From Aegilops tauschii subsp. strangulata (taxonomy: Eukaryota; Streptophyta; Magnoliopsida; Poales; Poaceae), in NCBI RefSeq assembly GCF_002575655.3, contig NC_053039.3, positions 45,509,290 through 45,573,289 on the forward strand: a stretch of 64,000 nucleotides of DNA. The letters run 5' to 3'. Below are positions 56,149 to 64,000 of this stretch, piece by piece (positions within the stretch are counted from its first letter, which is position 1; each line of letters begins with the position of its first letter). Made by a program: the position numbers and the translations under genes. The notes beneath the pieces were generated by a model. That model was not told the origin of the DNA. It worked only from the letters and a program-made list of their open reading frames with translations, and did no database searches.

Positions 56149-57948
56149 CGACAGACTTAAAGTCAACCCGAAATATCGTTTAATTATCTTTCTAGAAAAT
56201 CCAGGCCACTCGATATTTTCTACATATTCTAGCACAAGTCATGCCAAAATTCACGGAATAATCCGGCATGACCTTTGCTAAAAAAGCACATATCAAGCGC
56301 CTGAAATTTGCCGGAACGGAAATTAATCAACACTCCGGCAAAACATAAGCCACTCGGAGGTGTAACCTGCAAACATGACCGGCCACTTGGGCAATCACAT
56401 ATCCAATTTGAGCAACACAAGATATACATGTTTTTATGTACATCATATGAGCATTCAAACTTGATGGTCATTGCATTTCAATGGTTGAAAATATGAGCAA
56501 AAACATTTCAAAATATCTTATAGGACTCATATTGACATGGAGATTTGGCTAGTCTCACCTTGAGGTCGGAGGGGGTCGGTGACGGGGACAACGGCGGGGA
56601 TGATGGAGGGGCTCCTAGATTTCTACAAAAACAAAGACCCTATAAGCTATCAACTAATCAAATGCATACGCCTTGCATAGTGCTCTCCAATTTTAGCATT
56701 CAAAGTAGGAGTAGTTTTCCAATTTGAGCATTCAATAAGCAAAACCAAATCGTAAAATAAATTAGTTTTCAAATTAGCATGCATTCAATAAGCAAAACTA
56801 CATAATCTCTTGCGTCCGTACATCATCGAATATTATAACTATAATACACTCAAATAGTATCATACATATAGCATCGCTAATACAGCTAGAACCGTAGCAC
56901 CCGGCGGGTATCGGCGCGGGCGGTGGACACCCAAAGAGAAGGAACCATCACAGGATCATAGCTCCAGTGAGATCCCTGAAGAACCTGCCAGGTATTGTCG
57001 AACCTGCCCTCCAACGCAACCATGTAGCGACCGACGTGCTCGTCTTCCTCGCTGACATGGTGACGTACCACCTTCGCGGTGTCCGGAAGCCTAGGCACCA
57101 TCACTGGCCCACGCGACCGCCACCAAACAAGGTTCGAGTCAACGACGGGCTGGATCCTCACCAAGTTGCGCCCCCCAGAAGGTAGCACCTCCCAGTACCA
57201 GCACGGCGGAGCCCAGCCCCGGACATGGCCCCACTGATCAAGCAGGCCTCCTCCGCCGAGTCGACGACGAGGATGCGGGATAGGCATCGTCGACGTTGAT
57301 GCCTGAATAATTGCTTTAACTAAAAAAATAACAACAAATGTGACACCTAAAACACCTAAATTCTATTAACTACACCTAATTAAAAACCTACATTTTGAAC
57401 ATGATTCGATCATAACTAGGGTTCATATTACATTATTCTAAGATTAAACACCTAAAATACCTAAATTAAATTAACAACATGGGGTGGCTGGTCTCACCTC
57501 GATCGAGGTCGGAGGGGGTTGGTGACGGGGACGACGGCGGGGATGATGCAGGGGCTCCTTGATTTCTGCAAAAACAAAGTATAAACAAAAACATTATTAT
57601 CGTCATCTTAGGACTTAGTGAAACTCCATAAGCTACATTTAATTATTCTATTCAAACTTACTTATAATTTCCTATTCTATTCAAATTTACTTATTCAAAT
57701 TTAATAAAAATTTCCTATTCTATTCAAAAGACCTACATTTACTTATTTTTTTCAATTTCATATTTTATTCTATTCAAATTTACTTATTCAAAATTTCTAA
57801 AAATTTCCTATTCTATTCAAAAGACCTACATTTACTTATTCTTTTCAAATTACTTATTCAAATTTTCTAAAAACAAAATATACTAAAAACCTACATTTAC
57901 TAAAAACAAAAACCTACATGTAACAAAAACTAAAACCTATTTACAGAA

Positions 57949-58330
57949 ATGGGGAGGAGGAGGTGGGAGGAGGCCAGGAGGAGGAGGAAGGAGGAGGAAG
58001 GAGGAGGAGGAGGGAGGAGGAGGGGAAGGAGGAGGAGGAGGAGGAAGGAGGAGGAGGAGGGAGGAGGAGGGGAAGGAGGAGGAGGAGGAGGGAGGAGGAG
58101 GGGAAGGAGGAGGAGGAGGGAGGAGGGGGAGGAGGAGAGGGGAGGGAGGAGGAGGGAGGAAGGAGGAGGAGGAGGAGGAGGGGGCCGCCGGAGAGGAAGG
58201 AGGAGGAGAAAGCAGGAGAGGGAGGAAGGAGGAGGAGGGGACCGCCGGCGGAGAGGGAGGAGGAGGAGGGGGCCGCTGGCACCGGAGATGGGGGAGGAGG
58301 AGGGAGGAGAAGGGGGAGGAGGAGGGAGGG
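57949..58330. repeat. GGA/GAG polypurine tract
   Basis: About 380 bp of nearly pure purines on the plus strand (GGAGGA units with AAG variants). Ser/Pro/Leu-rich ORFs on the minus strand are compositional. Confidence 0.9.
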
Positions 58331-58429
58331 AGGGATCGACCTTGGGGTGCAGGAGGAGGACGGCGACGGTGGCGACAGAGGCGATGAGAGAGTGTGAGGG
58401 GGAGAGTGAGAGGATGCGCACGGGTTTGG

Positions 58430-58820
58430 ATAACCGGCCCTTAGTGGTAGCGCTTGTCGGTAAAAAGCGCTACTGCTAAAGTCTATAGCAGTAGCGCTAT
58501 CTGTGGAAAAGCGCTACTGCTAAAACTTTGGTCTTATTAAGAGGGGACTGAATATATCAGTAGTGCTGGTAAGGGAAAAAGCGATGTTGCTAAGATCAAT
58601 AGTAGTAGCGCTTTCTACCCATGAGCGCTACTAGTATCCCCAGCATACCTGGAACGGTCTGTCAGTTTTAGTAGTAGCGTGTTTTCTAATTCCGGCGCTA
58701 CTGCTATGCTCATATTAGCAGCACTTGTAGTTCCTGAGCGCTACTGCTAAGTAGCAGCAGCGCTTATTATTTTACAGCGCTACTACTATGCTACTGTGTA
58801 TAAGCATTTTCCTAGTACTG
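58430..58820. repeat. CACTA right subterminal repeat array
   Basis: Several AGCGCTACTGCTA and inverse units at spacings of 30-60 bp, mirrored by those at 53850-54005. Confidence 0.75.
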
Positions 58821-59566
58821 ATTGAACAGCTATTGGTAGGTACGATAATATTAATTTGCATAGTGCCAGCTAAGGTTCAGGGAATATATGCTAGAACAAG
58901 ACCATCAACCAAAGTTTATAACCAAATCTAATAAATAAAAGTTGTTTTTACCCTTGCATACATTGCCAAAGGTGGTATACGAATACGATGCAACATCCCC
59001 GTGGTGGATGTTACTGCCACTCTCTCTAACGAGAAACAGGAATTACTCCTGGTGCGAGAAAGAATCCCGTGACGTGCGTCCTTGTTGCTAAGGCGCGAAG
59101 CTGCCTTGGAACCATGAATGGCAAGAAGGCTATGGCCGGCGCCGCCCTTCCCTTCCCGGATGCAATCCGAGGGGTCGGCAAGGGCGTGTTTGGTTCCAGT
59201 TTGGAACAGTAATCGTATTGTATATCCTTCTTAACCCAGCCTGGTTGACGAAAAACAGGCCCTAATACGTCATATGCAACTTGTTTGGTTGTCTGTGTCC
59301 CTAGTCCCTGTATTAAGTAATACGCAAGTGCACTTTGTTTGGTTGGCTGCATTGGACCTAGCGGCACATGAACACGGCGTTTGGTTGCATACGGCGTACA
59401 TGTTGTGCTTACCTTGTACCCTAGTTGGTGAGCTTATCCACAATGATCACACCTAGCACACCAACGCCACAACACAATAATGGTGACGAACTGGGCGAAG
59501 ATGATGAAGTTCTTCAGCTTCAGGCCAAACTGACGATCCACCTTAGCAGCTTCCACTTTGACAGTT

Positions 59567-59755
59567 TCAACCTTGGCACTGTCCACTGCTGCCTCCGTGC
59601 TTTCGCACCCAAGCGAAGTAAGCTTGTTCTGCTGCATGTCTAGTCTTGAACCCTCTATAGTTGTTGTTGCTATACGATGCCACTTTTGCATTGGCTTCTT
59701 CCCATTAACTATAAACCCCTCGAACCTCACCGATGAACACGGCATACCACTTGCC
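59567..59755 (-). pseudogene. RNase H1 N-terminal / viroplasmin-like domain exon
   Basis: Starting after an acceptor (TTGCTAG) at 59756, the minus strand reads GKWYAVFIGEVRGVYS, TAA, WEEANAKVASYSNNNYRGFK, then TRHAAEQAYFAWVRKH, and stops at 59567 (63 codons). The order W-Y-x-V-F...G-V-Y...W-x-E...Y-S-N-N-x-Y-R-G-F...A-E-x-A-Y is the signature of the small nucleic-acid-binding domain found at the start of eukaryotic RNase H1 and in caulimovirus viroplasmin. One stop (TCA to TAA) breaks it. An upstream exon was not found. A longer ORF in another frame here (59434-59859) is a shadow. Confidence 0.65.
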
Positions 59756-60122
59756 CTAGCAACGCACAAGAGCAAGAGTTGAAGCAGCAAATCCATGAAG
59801 CACAAGTAGCAAGCAAAGTAGCACACAAACAACAATGGAGCAGAAGAGAAGTAAAGCATGCATGATCATACGGCATAGCAAGTTCAACCTAGCACTACCT
59901 TGGTGTTAACCTACCACCACATCCAAAATAGGGTGTCGTCCTACCACCGCAAATTCACCATCAGCATGAGGCGTTAGTATATACCACCTCACCAAAATAT
60001 ACAGACCATCAAATAATTTTTGAGCCCTAGCTACACAAAATGTACGTCGTCATCGTCATCGTCGTCATCGTCGCCACCGCCATCGCCGTCGGGGATCATG
60101 CACGCTCACAGGCAGCACTACT

Positions 60123-61805
60123 CTAGTTGTAGTGCTTGCCCAGCCAGCTCCTGAGCCACAGCACCCTGTGAGCGTCGGCCATGGCAACGAACCCAACACC
60201 CTGGGCCTTGTTGTCAAGCAGGTGGCTGAGAGCTGTCATGAGAGCCTCGTCGCTGAATCCACCCTGGGTCATGACAGCGCCAAACAGGTCAGGGTGGACG
60301 TCGAGGGGCTTGCACTCCCTGATGGCTGTTGCCACCTCCTTCACGGCCTCAGTCATGCTGCAAAAGACATTGATATCCTCCTCCATCAAGCCTCCTCTCT
60401 TCCTCTTCCTATCATGGACGGGGTCAAATGGCTTGTCGAAGGGCTTCGCAGTGGGCTTGTCAGGGCCATCAAGGACCTCGACGTCCGGTGTCCCAGGGAA
60501 GTCTGGCATGGGAGAACCAAGAGGCTCACCCGAGCCCATGGCATGCTTCCCAGTTGCCAGCCCGAAGGAGAAGATGTGCTGCATCTGGTTGTAGTTCTGG
60601 ATGGGTGTGTTGAGGAACTCAGCGTCCCTTGGGTAGTCCTAAGGATGAAACACAAGTGTTGTTAGTTGCGATTAGGAGTAGGCAATGGTGGACAGTATGA
60701 AAAGGAAGAGGGATGTGAGCTAACCGCAACATGGCCGGCGTAGTGCTCTGCCTCCAGAACTATGGAGCAAGTGTTCTCATCCCATGAGGCGCCGCTAAGG
60801 TCTCTCAGCTTGGACACTTGGATCCATCGACTTCTCCACTTCCTCAGGTGGTTGTACACCTGGGTGGCAGACACCTCTTGTCCACAGAACTCGAACACCT
60901 GCTTCGCAACGGTGTTCAAGTGCACCTCCTTGAAGCCCTTGTCAGTCCTAACTCCACTAGAGATGAGCTCACACATCTTGTTCAGCACAAACGTGGACAT
61001 GAACGGCTGCCACTTCATGTTGTTCGACCTACCATCCTTCTTTGCCTTTGCTGCTGCTAGCTTGATTGCAGCGGCAGCAGCAGCAGGAGTTGGCTCAATG
61101 AGCACTACTGGCACATAGAGGGAATCCGACTCGAACACCTCTGAATCAGGTGCCATCTCGGACATAGGCTGCGAGTCCTCGACAAACGATGGAGCAAACT
61201 GGCTGTCGGACACGACAAGGGCCTGACTAAGATAGCACGCATTGACAGTGAGCATAGCACACAACATACCGGACAATCCATGAAAGCAGGAGCATACATG
61301 TACATGGTTCATCACTATCATAGCAAGCACATGCTTCATCACTATCATACTAAGCATACCAGACAATCTATGAGCAGGAACATATATCTACAACAAACAA
61401 CATGCTACAAATGGACCACCAATAGCTACAAATCACAGATCTAAGCATGATTCAACACAAGCACAAGGTTCAACTTCAAACTCTACTACTAATCTAGCCT
61501 ACCACATGCTTGAACATCTACCCCTATCACAAATTGCAACCGCAGCATAGCAACCAACCATATCAGTTCAAAGATCATACCACTAATCAACCATGCATCT
61601 AGATAAAACCCTAGCTGCAGCTCAGATCTAGCTAGAAGGAACAGAGAGAAAGGGGGATTGAACTCACAGAGGCCGTGGCTGCAGCTTGAGGACGAGGGGG
61701 GACGCTGGTGGAAGATGAACGCCGTCCGGTGAAGGAGCTCTGACGCCGTGGAACGCCGGCCGATGAAGATGCGCCGCTTACCTGCTCGTCGGTGCCGATG
61801 CGCGT
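60123..61805 (-). CDS. Myb/SANT-like DNA-binding protein (Harbinger ORF1-like), three exons
   Basis: Exons 61668-61805, 60725-61222 and 60123-60638, all multiples of three, joined by introns with GT...AG ends (445 and 86 bp). They give about 383 codons without a stop. The middle exon has the Myb/SANT-like domain (KWQPFMSTFVLNKMCELISS, HLNTVAKQVFEFCGQEVSAT, then QVYNHLRKWRSRWIQVSKLR). The third exon has a basic patch (DRKRKRG) and a helical C-terminus ending SWLGKHYN. The expected start (reading MRIGTDEQ) is ACG at 61803-61805 instead of ATG, and no other ATG lies in exon 1. In Harbinger elements such a protein binds DNA and helps the transposase. The gene may be translated from the ACG or be recently silenced. 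Confidence 0.65.
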
Positions 61806-62166
61806 CGACGGGAAAGAGCGAACGGAGGAAGAATGGTGGCGGGAGTTGGGGCGGTGAGGGAGGGGCTAAACAGGGGTGGAGCGGCGGGAGGTGAGCCGAA
61901 ATCCTCCCGCCGATTTTTCAGCGACGCGGGCGAGCTCGCGCCATCTCCCCTGCTCGCACGAGGGGAGAAGCGCGTCGCCCTCCCCTGCCTCGCCCGAGCC
62001 AGGCTCGCGAGCTATTGCCGATTCGTGCGTTTCCCCGGTCCTGGCCTGGACGTGCTTTAAGTTCCGTGCGATGCGGGCCGCATAGTGAATGCAGGAAACC
62101 AAACGGGCCAAATTCTTCCCGCCCGGGCCAGGCTGGGCCTAATGCGGGCAACCAAACACGCCCCAA

Positions 62167-63387
62167 GTGGGCGCTCACTCAACGCTAGCGTGTGCGCCTT
62201 CGCCTTGGCCTACGCACTAGTGTGCGCACTCGTCGAGGTAACGAGGAGTCGACGGCCAGTGATTCCCCTTGTCTTGTGATAGTTTTGAATTTCCACTCGT
62301 CTGTGCACTTTCGTCCGGCGACCAGCTGACGGACACAGAGGAAGCCGTGGAGTACATCCTAGAGATCGGGACGGCGCCAGCGCTCCAAGTGGCTGAAGAT
62401 AGATTTGGTGGAGGCTAGGATGAGAGAGAGAGGGGGGGGGGGGGAATAGGCTGAGCTCGGGGACGAACGGGCTTGGGGGCAAATGGGTGTCTTGTGGGGG
62501 CCACCCAAATCCCAACCATTTACTGTGCAGACCGTCAGCACCCTACCGCTACAGTCTACGGCAGTAGGACAAAACAACCTACCACCACAAACTATGGCCA
62601 TAGCCACTTGTCCATGTCAGCGTGGTCAGACGGTGCCGTTTATGTTAACCTAGATCCTACCGTCGTGGCCTGTGGCGGTAGCCTGTTAAACCCTACCATC
62701 GGATCGGGTGACGGAAGAAAAATGGTCAAATCAAAAAAAAAAAAATCCTAGATAGGATCAAATCGTGCGGTCAAAACAGGCCGCAGGCGGCGAGTTGCAA
62801 AACGAAAGCCTGAGACCAACACGCCGGCCGTGCGTACCTGCATGCATGGAGTACGTGTCTGAACGTCATGTGGGCTTGCTGCAGTGCAGAACTGTGTAGA
62901 CCACACGTACGGGTCGATCACGAATGGTGCCCGCCACAGTTCGTTGGACAATCGCAAAAGTTATATCATGCGGGGCCTCATGGGCAAGATCGCAGCAGTA
63001 GCCGGTCAGCATGCACACCTCTGCCTGCATTGAGCGAGACCGTCCGTGCATCATCTCATCTGGACCATCTCATCAGTACCCCCGTGCCGAACGTGTTGCT
63101 GCGACCATGCATGACACGCGTGTCCGCGGCCACGATGGACATGCACTGCACGTAGTGCCACGTACCAACCAGCCAGCCCAGCTGTGCCCATGCACAACAA
63201 CGAGCTATTCAAAACCACGGCAGAAACCATGAGTCGGGCCTGCTTAGTCCGTGTGAACAAGCATGTGATGTGGCAGAAGGAAGCCACGGAGAAGTTGTGT
63301 CTGCTGAGGGCGTATACCATATTTGGCATGGCAGTGAGAGGAGCTGGGTCTCCACGCGATTCTGCTTGTCGTCATCTACTCCAACCA
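62167..63387. other. Intergenic sequence without a supported gene
   Basis: 62170-62460 is GC-rich. 62500-62720 has repeated CCTACCG..A.A..CTA.GGC.GTAG words (for example 62549-62570 and 62668-62690) that recall a grass repeat I cannot name. An A-run lies at 62735-62748. The rest is unremarkable. Confidence 0.4.
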
Positions 63388-63735
63388 ACGACCCTTGGAA
63401 AGAAGAGAAAGGGTCATGGTGATTCATGACACTGGCGCACGTCTCCATCGTCTATCTCACCTTAGCCCCCTGAAAAAACAAAATCAATTGAAAGCAATCG
63501 CATTTGCTAAAGAGCAACAAAGCTAGTCGCCTTGACAAAGTGAGATCACCGTTCAATTCATGGTGCACACACATGAAAAATCCGTCGTTCAAAATTAAAG
63601 TATGTATAGACCTCTCAACGCATGAAACATGTTGGGGTTCAGCAAAACTTGAATATCCTAGCCAATTGATCCCTCACATGAGATCTTGAGGCGAAAAAAC
63701 ACCTTACGCTCACAGCTCACCGAACAGCTATTAAA
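63388..63735 (+). repeat. Diverged duplication, copy 2
   Basis: Partner of 53505-53830 plus 58824-58836. It lacks the CACTA element and so shows the empty-site structure (CTCACC|GAACAGCTATT). Confidence 0.65.
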
Positions 63736-64000
63736 GCAACTAGCTGCCCTTGTCAGCTCCACTGGTTCAATAACATCTGTATTATTCCATTGAGTTCAAC
63801 CTAGTTGTAAAGAGAGAAGGAGAATAATAGAGAATGGCTTAGATCAGTTGTCCTTGTCTAGGAATTAAGAAAAGTTGTAAAATGAGAGCAAAATAAGCTC
63901 ACCAAATATAATGCCCTAAAAACTTGCGTTGTTGGGAAGGACCTGATGCCTCGCCACTTTATAACTTGGTTGAGCCACACCATCCATCACCATCACCTTT

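Larger units (their letters stand above)
53831..58820. mobile_element. CACTA transposon (CMC/En-Spm), non-autonomous
   Basis: The left end is CACTACTAGGGAAAA; the right end, inverted, is CAGTACTAGGAAAA (one change in the CACTA core). The flanking 3-mer is ATT on both sides (53828-53830, 58821-58823). Subterminal zones (53850-54005, 58435-58800) hold many AGCGCTACTGCTA units in both orientations, the usual transposase-binding arrays. Inside are a broken B3-like gene, a hairpin, an (AT)n tract, a tandem duplication (55853-56148), repeated blocks at 56550-56635 and 57500-57580, and a polypurine tract. No transposase was found. Confidence 0.9.
59182..62163 (-). mobile_element. PIF/Harbinger (Tourist-like) element with Myb/SANT gene
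   Basis: Inverted ends GGGCGTGTTTGGTT on both sides, flanked by CAA (59179-59181, 62164-62166). Three-base duplications fit PIF/Harbinger, though TWA is more usual. The left end continues CCAGTTTGG and the right end TGCCCGCATTAGG, so the repeat is short. It carries a Myb/SANT-like gene and an RNase H1 N-terminal-like exon, but no transposase is seen. Confidence 0.7.

Noticed and set aside
57930..58479. Long ORFs on both strands (Ser/Pro/Leu-rich; Gly/Arg/Glu-rich)
   Set aside because: They follow from the GGA/GAG polypurine composition, which lacks stops; no domain is visible.
59434..59859. 141-residue ORF ending in a hydrophobic segment, considered as a second membrane-tailed accessory protein
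   Set aside because: The RNase H1 N-terminal-like domain is read in another frame of the same DNA, so this frame is a shadow.
1..64000. CRISPR arrays, bacterial operons, tRNA or rRNA genes
   Set aside because: The sequence is plant nuclear DNA; no such structures were seen. tRNA-like matches are limited to retrotransposon primer-binding sites.

Overview
This window is plant DNA from a Triticeae grass (wheat, Aegilops, barley or a close relative). The evidence is the set of repeats: BARE/WIS/Angela-type Copia LTRs, abundant Athila-lineage Gypsy elements whose LTR begins TGATACGTCCATTTTGC, a CACTA element with grass-type ends, PIF/Harbinger elements and a Stowaway MITE. Almost everything here is transposable element, nested several layers deep. 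No rRNA, tRNA or CRISPR array was seen.

Left block, 1-39 kb. A truncated Gypsy LTR (1-754) and low-copy DNA with a Stowaway MITE (1971-2270) precede what I read as one host gene for a small membrane protein. The gene is cut in two: its left half ends at 2736 and its right half resumes at 38449 in the same codon frame, with a near-perfect 9-bp duplication. Between them lies one Mutator-like element (MULE, 2737-38448). It carries an intact GRF-zinc-finger gene, a small unknown gene and a decayed MURA-type transposase. The MULE was itself split by a minus-strand BARE/Angela Copia element (5576-33495). That element received two related Gypsy elements: copy A (9094-18073) in pol and copy B (21967-32218) in its 5' LTR. 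Both Gypsy copies have perfect 5-bp target duplications.

Middle block, 39-51 kb. A PIF/Harbinger transposon (39162-47834, TSD TTA) has a solo BARE LTR near the end of its transposase gene. A small non-autonomous Gypsy element (42524-47207) interrupts it at the start codon. That Gypsy element has only gag and protease, and holds a 1.27-kb non-LTR insertion with an 18-bp TSD. A second non-LTR insertion (48006-48892, 19-bp TSD) and a deleted Harbinger derivative (49650-50684) follow.

Right block, 51-64 kb. AT-rich intergenic DNA contains an unidentified coding remnant (52325-52680). A CACTA element (53831-58820, TSD ATT) carries a broken B3-like gene, a long hairpin and a polypurine tract. It landed in one copy of a diverged duplication whose partner is at 63388-63735. 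A Harbinger/Tourist-like element (59182-62163) encodes an almost intact three-exon Myb/SANT-like gene and an RNase H1 N-terminal (viroplasmin-like) exon.

The relative order of insertions follows from the nesting: host gene, then MULE, then BARE, then Gypsy A and B; and Harbinger, then solo LTR and gag-protease Gypsy, then the non-LTR copy. The most interesting points are the reassembled MULE and the host gene it splits, the intact accessory genes carried by DNA transposons whose transposase is dead or absent, and the exchanged 3' ORF between the two Gypsy copies.
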